Source of the DNA: Microbacterium sp. A20
GTDB lineage: Bacteria; Actinomycetota; Actinomycetes; Actinomycetales; Microbacteriaceae
Length of the DNA stretch: 64,000 bases
Reading direction: 5' to 3'
Assembly (NCBI RefSeq): GCF_004794515.1
Contig: NZ_SSDF01000091.1
Span: 1 to 64,000, forward strand
The position numbers were made by a program, and so were the translations under genes. Below, in pieces: positions 32,459-40,989 of the stretch. The notes under the pieces were generated by a model. That model ran no database searches and was not told the origin of the DNA. It saw only the letters and a list, made by a program, of their open reading frames with translations. Positions within the stretch are counted from its first letter, which is position 1. Each line of letters opens with the position of its first letter.

Positions 32459-34183
32459 TTACTGCTCGACGCCGATGGTGGACAGGTCGATGCTTCCGAA
32501 GAAGTACCCCACCTGGGCGTTGTGGATCTTCGAGCCCACGACGCTGTTGGTGAAGGTGCGGATCAGCGGAACGAGCGGGTACGACTCCATGGCCTCGTTG
32601 TAGAGCTCCGCCCACTCGGTGTTCAGCTCTTCGGAGGTGCCGTTGGTGTTGCGCAGCTCGTACATGTCGCCGGAGAGCTTCTCGTCGTAGAAGCGCGAGA
32701 TGTTGCTGAAGCCGTACGTCGTTCCGTCGAGGCTCGGCCCGATGTTGGGGTCGACCGTGGTCCGGGTGGATCCGGAGGCCGCACCACCGCACCAGCCGGC
32801 GCGGGCGATGTCGGGCATCTCGTCGCTGGCGAGCACCGTGTAGTAGTTCGCCGCCGGGATCGGCACGAGCTGCAGATCGATGCCGAGCTCGGCGAAGTTC
32901 TGCTGGAGCACGGTGCCGAGGTTCTTGTACCGGTCGATCGCGTTCGAGTATCCGTACGTGAGCGAGGCCGGAACGTCCTTGCCCTCGAGCAGCTTCTTCG
33001 CGGCGTCGAGCTGCGGGGCGCCGTCGATGTCGAGGTCGGTGGTCTCGGCGACGTAGCCGACCTGAGAATCGTTGAGGTACGAGTTGGTGAGCTTGCCGAA
33101 GCGCGCACCGCCGTACTGCACCTGGATCGCCGCACGGTCCATCGCCAGGGCGAGCGCGTGGCGCACGTCGGGGTCGGTGATGGTCTCGGTGTTGAAGTTC
33201 AGCACGTCGGTGCAGCCGAGCAGTCCGGAAGCCGTGCGGTCGGCGACAGACGACTCGGTCAGGCGTGACGTGTCCGAGGCCTGCAGGGCGCCGTTCGAGT
33301 CGAGTGTGATCGCGGTCGGGTCGGCGTCGGAGATCAGCTGCTGGCTGATGGTCGCCTGCGCGGTCGAGAGGGAGAACGTGAAGGTGTCCGGGAGGGCGGT
33401 CCGGTTCTCATCGGTCGCGGGGTCCCAGGAGGGATTGCGCACGAGCTTCAGCTCCCGGCCGCGGTCGTAGCTGGCGATCATGTACGGGCCCGAAGAGATC
33501 GGGTGGTTCGTGTAGTCGAGCATCGTGTCCTTCGCCTGCGGGACCGGCGCCGTGTTGGAACGCGACACGAGTGCGGCGAAGTCCGGGTTCGGCTGCTTCA
33601 GGTGGAAGATCACCGTCTTGTCGTCGGGGGTCTCGACGGCCGTCAGATCGCCACCGCCCGAGTACGGCCCCTTGTAGTCATCGGCGTCGAGAGCGGAGTT
33701 CAACTCCTGCGGCGCCTGGGTGAAGACGTCGCGCGCGAACGTGCGGGCGATGCCGTACTTCACGTCGGCGGCGGTGATGGGTGTACCGTTCTCGTACTTC
33801 AACCCGTCCTTGAGGGTGTAGGTCCAGGTGAGGCCGTCCTCCGAGGCGGTGCCGGTATCGGTCGCGAGGTCGCCGACGATCGTGGGCGGCTCTCCGGCCG
33901 TCTCCTTCGCCATCGTCAACGTGCGGTAGTAGAGCTGGCCGACGTTCGCGGTCTGCACGTAGTTGCTGTTGCCGGGGTCGAGCGTCATGAAGTCGCTCGA
34001 CATCAGGACGTTGACGTTGCCGCCGGCCTCGTCGAAGCCCGGCTGCACGATGTGCGCGGCGTACGGGTCCTTCGAGCCGGTGGGGGCGGATTGCCCGTTC
34101 TGTGCGGTGACGCTCGTGCAACCGGTGACGACCAGGGCGATGGCCACGGTCGCAGCGGCGAGCAGGGGACTGCGGTGTCTCAT
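32459..34183 (-). CDS. ABC transporter substrate-binding lipoprotein, family 5 (OppA/DppA type)
   Basis: A 574-aa extracellular solute-binding protein anchored by a lipid at Cys22 (lipobox VVTGC). Family 5 features are visible: the early TLDPGNSNYVQTANVGQLYYRTL, YTLKDGLKYENGTPITAADVKYGI, and the DVRHALALAMDRAAI helix in the middle. Family 5 proteins carry peptides, nickel and many other solutes. The amidohydrolases in both arms of the module make a small N-containing solute more likely than peptides, but this is inference. Confidence 0.93.
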   Translation of the reverse strand: MRHRSPLLAAATVAIALVVTGCTSVTAQNGQSAPTGSKDPYAAHIVQPGFDEAGGNVNVLMSSDFMTLDPGNSNYVQTANVGQLYYRTLTMAKETAGEPPTIVGDLATDTGTASEDGLTWTYTLKDGLKYENGTPITAADVKYGIARTFARDVFTQAPQELNSALDADDYKGPYSGGGDLTAVETPDDKTVIFHLKQPNPDFAALVSRSNTAPVPQAKDTMLDYTNHPISSGPYMIASYDRGRELKLVRNPSWDPATDENRTALPDTFTFSLSTAQATISQQLISDADPTAITLDSNGALQASDTSRLTESSVADRTASGLLGCTDVLNFNTETITDPDVRHALALAMDRAAIQVQYGGARFGKLTNSYLNDSQVGYVAETTDLDIDGAPQLDAAKKLLEGKDVPASLTYGYSNAIDRYKNLGTVLQQNFAELGIDLQLVPIPAANYYTVLASDEMPDIARAGWCGGAASGSTRTTVDPNIGPSLDGTTYGFSNISRFYDEKLSGDMYELRNTNGTSEELNTEWAELYNEAMESYPLVPLIRTFTNSVVGSKIHNAQVGYFFGSIDLSTIGVEQ

Positions 34184-34231
34184 GACGCGTTCTCTTTCAG
34201 TGGGGGTCGGGATGTTCGGGAGCGGGAAAGG

Positions 34232-35245
34232 TCAGCTGCGGGAGGCCTTGGGATCGAGCGCATCACGCACGGCGTCGCCGAGCAGGTTGAAAGCGAGCAC
34301 CGTGATGATGAGCGCGGTGCCGGGCACGATCAGGAACCAGGGGTCGCTCAGATACCAGTTGCCCGCCTGTGCGGCGTTGAGCATCTGCCCCCAGGACGGC
34401 GTCGGGTCCTTCACGCCGACGCCGAGGAACGACAGTGCGGCTTCGGCGGAGATGTTCGCGGGGATCATCATGGTCGCGTACACGAGCACGACCCCGAGCA
34501 CGTTCGGGATCACCTGACGGAAGATGATGGTCCGGTGCGAGGCTCCGTAGGACTTCGCCGCCTCGATGTACTCCTGCTCGCGGATGCTCAGCACCTGGCC
34601 GCGCACGACTCTGGCCAGGTACGCCCAGCCGAAGAACCCGAGGATCAGCACGAGGGAGGCGATGGGGACGAAGCTGCCCTGACCGAGCGGGGTGTCCCGC
34701 AGCCGCGACTGCAGGATCGGGGTGAGCGAGAGCACCAGGAGAAGATGCGGGAACGCGAGGAACAGATCGATGATGCGGCTGATGACCATGTCGACCTTGC
34801 CACCGAAGTAGCCGGCAGCGGCGCCGAGCACGGTGCCGAGGACGACCGAGACCACGGTAGACAGAAGGGCGATCAGCAGCGAGACCTGCGCTCCGTAGGC
34901 GATGCGCGCGAAGATGTCGCGCCCGAGTCCCGGCTCGACCCCGAGCCAGTGCTCCACGGACGGGTACATGTACGCGGGGAGCGGCAGGCCGGGGGTGTTG
35001 AAGTTGTCGAGCACTTCGGGCCCGGTGTTCGTGGTGAACGGATCCTGCCCCTCGATCGCGACCACCACGGGGGCGAGCAGGGCGAAGAGCACGATCGCCA
35101 CGACGACCCCGAAGGAGGCGAGTGCGACCGGACTCCGACGGATGCGCAGCCACGCCGTCCCGAGGAGCGAGCGTCCGGTCGCGATCTTCGGCGGCGCGGT
35201 GGGCAGCGCCTCCGTCTTCGGGCTCAGCGTCTGGGTGTCCGTCAC
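34232..35245 (-). CDS. ABC transporter permease, OppC/DppC type
   Basis: A 337-aa permease whose EAA loop reads EYIEAAKSYGASHRTIIFRQVIPN. A soluble head of about 35 residues is followed by the first helix (ASFGVVVAIVLFALLAPVV) and five more, and the C-terminus has NLLGDAVRDALDPK as in OppC. GTG 35245 is chosen because an AGGAAG ribosome-binding site precedes it; a longer frame to 35296 has none and would run into the operator region. It is the first gene of the operon, which is an unusual order (C-A-B-D-F). Confidence 0.92.
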   Translation of the reverse strand: MTDTQTLSPKTEALPTAPPKIATGRSLLGTAWLRIRRSPVALASFGVVVAIVLFALLAPVVVAIEGQDPFTTNTGPEVLDNFNTPGLPLPAYMYPSVEHWLGVEPGLGRDIFARIAYGAQVSLLIALLSTVVSVVLGTVLGAAAGYFGGKVDMVISRIIDLFLAFPHLLLVLSLTPILQSRLRDTPLGQGSFVPIASLVLILGFFGWAYLARVVRGQVLSIREQEYIEAAKSYGASHRTIIFRQVIPNVLGVVLVYATMMIPANISAEAALSFLGVGVKDPTPSWGQMLNAAQAGNWYLSDPWFLIVPGTALIITVLAFNLLGDAVRDALDPKASRS

Positions 35246-35281
35246 GATCTTCCTTGATGGCTCGGGGAGCGGGTGCTCAGA

Positions 35282-35292
35282 ATTGTATACCA
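35282..35292. promoter_or_regulatory. GntR-type operator 1 overlapping the opp -10
   Basis: TTGTATACCA (35283-35292) matches the FadR-group operator pattern TNGTNNACNA exactly. On the minus strand the same bases include TACAAT, a perfect-looking -10 for the opp operon. A bound regulator would block transcription. Confidence 0.55.
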
Positions 35293-35304
35293 GCATCGGT
35301 CAAC

Positions 35305-35317
35305 TTGGGATACCAAA
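35305..35317. promoter_or_regulatory. GntR-type operator 2
   Basis: TTGGGATACCAAA shares the GATACCAAA half with operator 3 and lies just upstream of operator 1 in the divergent promoter region. Confidence 0.5.
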
Positions 35318-35370
35318 TCTCCAAGACGTCAATACGGCGCCGATTTAGTGGGCGAATTCAGCGGCGGCGG

Positions 35371-35411
35371 TTGAGGGGAGTAGGCGCGTGAGATAGTTTT
35401 TGGATACCAAA
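35371..35411 (+). promoter_or_regulatory. Promoter of the amidohydrolase-gntR operon with operator 3
   Basis: TTGAGG (35371-35376), 17 bases, TAGTTT (35394-35399). The operator TTTGGATACCAAA (35399-35411) overlaps the expected transcription start, so the same regulator probably controls both arms. Confidence 0.6.
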
Positions 35412-35437
35412 CCGCATCTCAGATCATCGGGGCTCTC

Positions 35438-36904
35438 ATGCGCACATTGCTCACCGCCGACCACGTCCTGGTGTTCGACGGCACCTCACATGCAGAACTT
35501 CGGCAGGGGGCCGTGATCGTCGAGGACGATGTGATCGCCTATGCCGGTCCGGCCGAGGAGGCGCCGTCGAACGTCGATGACCGCATCGACCTCGGGGAGA
35601 GCCTGCTGATGCCCGGGCTCATCGACCTGGACGCGCTCACGGACATCGACCACCTGATCCTGGACGCATGGGGTACCCGCGAGCAGTCGGCGCGACTGCA
35701 GTGGTCAGAAGGCTATTTCGATCGTCGACGGCATGTGTTCGACGAGGAAGAACGCGCGCGAGTGCGGGAGATAGCTCTCGTCCAGCTCGCGCTGCACGGC
35801 ATCACCTCGTACATGCCCATCGCCTCGGAGGTGCACTCGGCGTGGGCTGAGTCGGCGACCGACCTTCACCGGATGGCGGAGTTCTCGCGGAAGCTCGGGC
35901 TGCGCGGCTTCCTCGGTCCGTCCTATCGGTCTGGCGTGAACGTCGTGACGGCGTCGGGTGAACGCGAGGTGCGGTTCGCCCCGGAGGAGGGTGAGGCCGG
36001 GTTCGCCGACGCCGTCCGATTCCACGACGAACTCGCTGCACTCGACGATCCGCTGCTGACCCCGGTCTTCCTGCCCTGCCGCATCGAGACCTTGACTCCT
36101 GCGCTGCTTGCGGCGACCGCAGCGGCGGCTGCCGAGCGCGGCGCGATCGTCCGGCTTCATGCGCTGCAGGGCGAGGTCGAGCGCGAGCTCGTCCTCCATG
36201 CCCACGGCTGCACTCCGCTCGAGTTCATCGAGAAGATGGGGCTGCTGAACGATCGCCTCATCGTGCCGCACGGCGTGTTCCTCGACGTGAACCCGCGGGT
36301 GCACGGCGAAGACCGCGGCGACCTCGCCCGACTGGTCGATGCCGGGGTGTCGATCGTGCACTGCCCGCTGACGAACGCCCGCTACGGATCCGAGCTGGAG
36401 ACGTTCCAGCGCTACCGGCAGGCCGGAGTGAACATCGCGCTCGGTACGGATTCGTTCCCGCCCGACCTCGTCCGGGGCATCGACACCGGGGTGTCGGTCG
36501 CGAAGGTGCAGAACGGCAGTCTGGCTGCCGGCGACCTCGCGGGTTATGTCGACGCGGTGACGCTCGGAGGGGCTCAGGCGCTTCATCGGCCGGATCTCGG
36601 TCGAATCGCGCTCGGCGCCCAGGCCGATCTGACGGCGTTCCGGCTGGACGACGTGCGGATGGGCGCCGTCGATGACCCGCTGCGCACCCTGGTCCTCAAC
36701 GGCACGGCGCGCGATGCGTGTCTGACGATGGTCGCCGGTCGGGTCGTCATGCGAGACGGGAGGGTCGACGGGATCGACCTCGACGCGATCCGCGCCGACA
36801 CGCAGATCCTCTTCGCACGGATGCGGAACGCCTACACTGGGCGCGACCATCTGAGCGGAACGACGGACGAACTCTTCCCTCCGGTCTTCCCCCTTCATGC
36901 CTGA
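35438..36904 (+). CDS. TRZ/ATZ-type amidohydrolase with altered metal site
   Basis: A 488-aa protein of the chlorohydrolase/deaminase branch of the amidohydrolase superfamily. Recognisable parts are the N-terminal beta-sandwich strands (LLTADHVLVFDGT), RLHALQGE, the His in VPHGVFLD, IVHCPLTNARYG and LGTDSFPPD. The usual HxH after the PGLI strand is missing: the sequence is PGLIDLDALTDIDHLI, which puts Asp where the two His should be. I recall related amidohydrolases with this DLDALxDID pattern, so it may be a distinct subfamily rather than a dead enzyme. It is co-transcribed with the GntR gene and divergent from the opp operon. Confidence 0.84.
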   Translation: MRTLLTADHVLVFDGTSHAELRQGAVIVEDDVIAYAGPAEEAPSNVDDRIDLGESLLMPGLIDLDALTDIDHLILDAWGTREQSARLQWSEGYFDRRRHVFDEEERARVREIALVQLALHGITSYMPIASEVHSAWAESATDLHRMAEFSRKLGLRGFLGPSYRSGVNVVTASGEREVRFAPEEGEAGFADAVRFHDELAALDDPLLTPVFLPCRIETLTPALLAATAAAAAERGAIVRLHALQGEVERELVLHAHGCTPLEFIEKMGLLNDRLIVPHGVFLDVNPRVHGEDRGDLARLVDAGVSIVHCPLTNARYGSELETFQRYRQAGVNIALGTDSFPPDLVRGIDTGVSVAKVQNGSLAAGDLAGYVDAVTLGGAQALHRPDLGRIALGAQADLTAFRLDDVRMGAVDDPLRTLVLNGTARDACLTMVAGRVVMRDGRVDGIDLDAIRADTQILFARMRNAYTGRDHLSGTTDELFPPVFPLHA

Positions 36905-36922
36905 CACCCGAGAGGTTCCGCG

Positions 36923-37588
36923 ATGAGTTCCGACAGCATGATCACCGACGGATCCGCCCTCGCCGAGCGGGTCTATCGCGGCGTGCTGCGCAGGATCATC
37001 ATCGGCGAGCTCACGCCGGGATCCTGGCTGAAGGAGCGGGATCTGTCGGAGCGGTTCGAGGTGTCCCGCGTCCCGGTTCGGCAGGCACTCCAGCGGCTGG
37101 AGGTGGAGGGTTTCGTCGTCACGACCCGAAACAAAGGGGCGAGTGTGACGCCGGTGACCAGGGCAGACGTCGAGGAGCTGTATGACGCGCGGCTGTGCAT
37201 CGAGCCCTATGCGACGCGCCATGCCGCGCAGCGTGTCCACTCGGGAGCGGCGAGCGCTGACCGGTTGCGCGAGCTCCTCGAGCGTGCGCTCGCTCCGGGT
37301 GAGACGGCGGAGTTGGGGGAATCGAATCTCGGGTTTCACCTCGAGATCGTGCGCCTCTCCGGGAATCGCATCCTCGAACGCAGTCTGCTGCCCATGCTCG
37401 GCCGGATGCAGTGGATCTTCGGGATCACGCACGCCACGCGCGAGCAGGAGCACGCGGTGGAGCACCAGCAGCTGCTCGATGCCATCGTCGCCGGGCGCGG
37501 TGAGGTGGCGGCTGCGCAGGCCTACGCGCACATCGACCAGGGGCGCGAACCCATCATCGAAGCTCTCGCGAAGGCGCTCGACTGGTAG
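36923..37588 (+). CDS. GntR-family regulator, FCD domain
   Basis: A 221-aa transcription factor. The N-terminal winged helix (VYRGVLRRIIIGELTPGSWLKERDLSERFEVSRVPVRQALQRLEVEG) is classic GntR, and the helical C-terminal FCD domain binds the effector and usually a metal through Asp and His residues (LCIEPYATRHA, NLGFHLEIVRLSGN). FCD-type GntR proteins generally repress nearby catabolic genes and bind TNGTNNACNA-like operators, three of which lie between the two arms of this module. Confidence 0.92.
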   Translation: MSSDSMITDGSALAERVYRGVLRRIIIGELTPGSWLKERDLSERFEVSRVPVRQALQRLEVEGFVVTTRNKGASVTPVTRADVEELYDARLCIEPYATRHAAQRVHSGAASADRLRELLERALAPGETAELGESNLGFHLEIVRLSGNRILERSLLPMLGRMQWIFGITHATREQEHAVEHQQLLDAIVAGRGEVAAAQAYAHIDQGREPIIEALAKALDW

Positions 37589-37603
37589 CGACGGTCGTTC
37601 GGG

Positions 37604-38608
37604 TCAGGCCGTCGCGCCCACGAGGTCGGCGTGGTGGATCGCAGCGACGTCGGGGTGAGCGCGCAGGCGCGACTTGAGGGCGTTCTCCCCATAGAGGGCA
37701 TGGATCGGGTTGTTCGGATCCTTCGTGACGCCCTTCGCCTCCGCCGCGAGCTCGGGCGGAAGCTCGATCAGCGGGAGGCGCTGGTCGAGCGCGGGGTTGA
37801 AGAAGAACGGGATCGAGATCCGGTCGTTCGGAGCCTTGGGCGACACGACGCGGTGGTTCGTCGCCTTGAGGTAGCCGCCGGTGGCGTACTCCAGCAGCTC
37901 GCCGATGTTCACGACGAAGGCGCCGGGCACCGGGGGAGCGTCGACCCAGGTGCCATCGCGTTCGACCTGCAGGCCGCCCTTGCCGGGTTCGACCCAGAGG
38001 AGTGTGAGGACGCCCGAGTCCTTGTGCGCCCCGACGCCCTGCTGCGGCTCGGGTTCGTGGGTTCCCGGGTAGCGGACGATCTTGATAAGCGTCGAGGGCT
38101 CACCGAAGTGATCGTCGAAGTAGGTCTCATCGGCTCCGAGCGTCTGTGCCCACTCCCGCAGGAGACGCCGGGCGACGTCGGACAGGGTCGCGTGCCATTC
38201 GGCGACGACCTCCTGCAGCTCCGGCTGTGCCGCGGGCCACAGGTTGGGCCCGACGAGACGGTTGAACGCCGGACCGCCCTCGACGGGCTCGCGCTCGGGT
38301 CCGATGTCGATCTGCTCGCGCCAGTCGACCTGGCCCTGGGTCCGCTCGCCGCCGATGCGGGTGTAGCCGCGGAAGTGCGGGCTGTTGACGTTCTCGATGG
38401 CGAGCTTGTCGGCCTCGGGGAGGGCGAAGAAGTCGAGGGCGGCGCGGTGCAGGCGCGCCTCGAGCTCGGGGGAGATGCCTGTGCCGGTGAGGTAGAAGAA
38501 GCCGACGTCGTGCGTCGCCGCCCTGAGGTCGTCGCGGAATCGTGCGGCGGCCTCCGGGCCTTCATCGAGCTGGGACAGGTCGAGGATGGGGAGCGAGAGT
38601 TCAGCCAT
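37604..38608 (-). CDS. Isopenicillin N synthase-like Fe(II)/2-oxoglutarate dioxygenase
   Basis: A 334-aa non-haem iron oxygenase. The double-stranded beta-helix carries the iron triad His and Asp in GAHKDSG and His in ATNHRVVSP, and the RxS co-substrate motif in DRISIP. The N-terminus has PILDLSQLDEG and the DVGFFYLTGTGI pattern of the family. The substrate is unknown; members range from ethylene-forming to antibiotic-modifying enzymes. The ATG follows TACCCT by six bases. It is convergent with the GntR gene and upstream of the iron-uptake operon, which could be meaningful for an iron enzyme or coincidental. Confidence 0.88.
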   Translation of the reverse strand: MAELSLPILDLSQLDEGPEAAARFRDDLRAATHDVGFFYLTGTGISPELEARLHRAALDFFALPEADKLAIENVNSPHFRGYTRIGGERTQGQVDWREQIDIGPEREPVEGGPAFNRLVGPNLWPAAQPELQEVVAEWHATLSDVARRLLREWAQTLGADETYFDDHFGEPSTLIKIVRYPGTHEPEPQQGVGAHKDSGVLTLLWVEPGKGGLQVERDGTWVDAPPVPGAFVVNIGELLEYATGGYLKATNHRVVSPKAPNDRISIPFFFNPALDQRLPLIELPPELAAEAKGVTKDPNNPIHALYGENALKSRLRAHPDVAAIHHADLVGATA

Positions 38609-38620
38609 GGACCGAGGGTA
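38609..38620 (-). promoter_or_regulatory. Leaderless promoter of the dioxygenase gene
   Basis: On the minus strand, TACCCT (38615-38620), six bases, then ATG 38608. Confidence 0.55.
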
Positions 38621-38720
38621 TGTCGGCTTTCGGGGCGGGAGGGCGACTGTTGCGCCGCGTTACCGTCCGGGGTCACCGGTGGGCGGCATTCGGTGTTCCG
38701 GGATGATGCGAACGCGGTGC

Positions 38721-38754
38721 TAGAGTCCTTTAGGTAAGGGCTGCCTTACCTCAA
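38721..38754 (+). promoter_or_regulatory. -10 and DtxR/IdeR-like iron box of the efe operon
   Basis: TAGAGT (38721-38726) is the likely -10. Directly after it, TTAGGTAAGG (38730-38739) and CCTTACCTCAA (38744-38754) form an inverted repeat with 8-bp arms AGGTAAGG/CCTTACCT. Its left half fits the iron-box consensus TTAGGTTAGG with one mismatch. A bound Fe(II)-regulator would cover the transcription start. Confidence 0.72.
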
Positions 38755-38777
38755 TCGTCGCTATAGAAATCGTCTCC

Positions 38778-39722
38778 GTGCTCGCCACTTTTCTCATCGG
38801 CCTCCGTGAAGGTCTGGAAGCCGCGCTCGTCGTCGGCATCCTCGTCGCCTACCTCCGCCGCCTCGGCCGGAGGGACGCCCTGCCGAAGATGTGGGTCGGT
38901 GTCGGCCTCGCCATCGTCCTGGCCCTGGGTATCGGTGCCGTGCTCACATTCGGCGCCTACGAGCTCACCTTCGAGGCGCAGGAGCTGATCGGCGGCGGGC
39001 TCTCGCTGCTCGCCGTCGCGATGGTCACGTGGATGATCTTCTGGATGCAGCGTGCCGGACGCACCATGAAGGCGACGTTGGAGGGTGGCATCGATCGTGC
39101 GCTCACGGTCGGCGGACTCTGGGCGTTGATCGCGATCGGCTTCGTGTCCGTCGCGCGGGAGGGCATCGAGACGACGCTCCTCCTCTGGTCGATGGTGCAG
39201 GCCTTCGGCGACGCGCCGTCCGCTCTCCTCGGCGCTCTGCTCGGGCTCGCGGCCGCCGTCATCATCGGCTGGCTCATCTCGCGCGGGGCCGTGAAGCTCG
39301 ATCTCCGCCGCTTCTTCGCCTGGACCGGCGGCTTCCTGGTCATCGTCGCCGCGGGGGTGCTCGCCTATGCGCTGATGGATCTCCAGGAGGCCGGCGCCCT
39401 CCCCGGCCCGTTCACCAGCGCGGCGCCGCTCGATCCCGCCACCGGGGCGGTCGCGATCGGGTGGGCGGCGTTCCCGTTCGGCTGGGCGTTCGACGTGTCG
39501 TCCGCCATCGCACCCAGCGGGGCGCTCGCCGCTGTGCTGCAGGCCACTGTCGGCTTCATGCCGGCGATGACCTGGCTGCAGGTCATCGCCTGGACTCTCT
39601 ACATCCTCATCGTCGGTTCGTTGTACGTCCGCGGTCTCCGCTCGCGCCGCGCGCCGAAGCCCCGTGCTTCGGACGAGCTCGAATCCGACACGACCCCTCT
39701 CTCACCACAAGGAGCAGTATGA
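38778..39722 (+). CDS. efeU: Iron permease EfeU (FTR1 family)
   Basis: Membrane permease for iron uptake, 314 aa, seven helices. The two REXXE motifs needed for iron passage are present: REGLE in the first helix (LIGLREGLEAALVV, about 10-14) and REGIE in the fourth (about 130). The GTG start is placed so that the first helix opens the protein. Its stop overlaps the efeO start (ATGA). A DtxR-like box upstream implies iron repression. Confidence 0.94.
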   Translation: MLATFLIGLREGLEAALVVGILVAYLRRLGRRDALPKMWVGVGLAIVLALGIGAVLTFGAYELTFEAQELIGGGLSLLAVAMVTWMIFWMQRAGRTMKATLEGGIDRALTVGGLWALIAIGFVSVAREGIETTLLLWSMVQAFGDAPSALLGALLGLAAAVIIGWLISRGAVKLDLRRFFAWTGGFLVIVAAGVLAYALMDLQEAGALPGPFTSAAPLDPATGAVAIGWAAFPFGWAFDVSSAIAPSGALAAVLQATVGFMPAMTWLQVIAWTLYILIVGSLYVRGLRSRRAPKPRASDELESDTTPLSPQGAV

Positions 39723-40951
39723 CCACCTCTCATCGTGTCTTGGGGGCACTCGCCGCCGCGGGCGCTGCCGTCCTCGTCCTGAGCGGCTGCGTCGCGAAGA
39801 GCGATGTCGCGGCCGGTGCCTCGTTCGACGTCTCGTCGACCGATGGCGACTGCGCGGTCTCGGCGGCCACGGCGAAGAGCGGAACCCTCACCTTCGACGT
39901 GAAGAACGACACGGATCAGGTCTCGGAGTTCTACCTGCTGGCCGAGGACGGTCTGCGCATCGTCGGCGAGGTGGAGAACATCGCGCCGGCCGCCTCGCGC
40001 ACGCTGACCGTGGTCGCGCAGCCCGGCGACTACTTCACGCTGTGCAAGCCCGGCATGCTCGGCGACGGCGTCGGAAAGGCGGCCTTCACCGTCACCGGTG
40101 ACCGCGTCGCCGTCGACGGTCCCGATGCCGAGCAGAAGCAGCAGGCCGTCGACCTCTACGCCGCGTTCGTCAAGGACCAGGTCGGCCAGCTCGTCCCGGC
40201 CGTCGAGGAGTTCGTCGCGGCGTACGAGTCAGGAGATGATGAGGCCGCCCGCGCGAAGTTCCCGCTGACCCGTGCGTTCTACGAGCGCATCGAGCCGGTC
40301 GCCGAGGCGCTCGGAGACCTTGATCCGCGAATCGACTACCGCGAGGTCGACGCGGTGGCCGAGGGCCTGGACTGGACGGGGTTCCACCGCATCGAGAAAG
40401 ACCTGTGGGTGCCGGCGCAGGACGCGCTCAACGCCGATGGTGAGACCCCGGCCTGGCAGGATTGGGCTCCGTCGACGCCGGCAGAGCGCGCTGACTTCGG
40501 CGACCTGCTGCTCGCCGACGTGCAGGAGCTCTACGACTATGTGCATTCCGACGACTTCACGACGGCTCTCGACGATCAGGGGATCGGAGGCATCTCGAAC
40601 GGCTCCATCGCACTGCTCGACGAGGTCGCCACGGGCAAGATCTCGGGCGAGGAGGACTGGTGGTCGGGCACCGACCTCTACGACTTCGCGGCGAATGTCG
40701 AAGGCTCGAAGATGGCGTTCTCGCTGGTGAAGGACTTCGCCGCGGCACAAGGCGACGACGGTGAGGCACTCGTCGCGGAGATCGAGGGCGGCTACGCCGC
40801 GCTCGAGGAGTCTCTCGCCGCTCACGGCTCACTGACCGACGGCTTCGTCGGCTACGCCGAACTGATCGAAGACGACAAGCGCGAGTTCACCGACCTGATC
40901 AACGCACTGGCCGAGCCGCTCTCGCAGCTCACCAGCACCGTCCTCGACTGA
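39719..40951 (+). CDS. efeO: Iron uptake lipoprotein EfeO (cupredoxin plus M75 domain)
   Basis: A 410-aa extracellular partner of EfeU, lipid-anchored at Cys24 (lipobox VLSGC). The N-terminal part (about 30-125) is a cupredoxin-like domain with a Cys in DYFTLCKPGML. The C-terminal part (about 140-405) is an imelysin/M75 domain with the metal-binding HxxE in GFHRIEKDLW (His about 223). EfeO is thought to bind iron at the surface and deliver it to EfeU. The ATG overlaps the efeU stop; a GGAG ribosome-binding site precedes it. Confidence 0.93.
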   Translation: MTTSHRVLGALAAAGAAVLVLSGCVAKSDVAAGASFDVSSTDGDCAVSAATAKSGTLTFDVKNDTDQVSEFYLLAEDGLRIVGEVENIAPAASRTLTVVAQPGDYFTLCKPGMLGDGVGKAAFTVTGDRVAVDGPDAEQKQQAVDLYAAFVKDQVGQLVPAVEEFVAAYESGDDEAARAKFPLTRAFYERIEPVAEALGDLDPRIDYREVDAVAEGLDWTGFHRIEKDLWVPAQDALNADGETPAWQDWAPSTPAERADFGDLLLADVQELYDYVHSDDFTTALDDQGIGGISNGSIALLDEVATGKISGEEDWWSGTDLYDFAANVEGSKMAFSLVKDFAAAQGDDGEALVAEIEGGYAALEESLAAHGSLTDGFVGYAELIEDDKREFTDLINALAEPLSQLTSTVLD

Positions 40952-40989
40952 ACAGCGTCGAGCGGAATCGAACGGATACCATCACGGAC

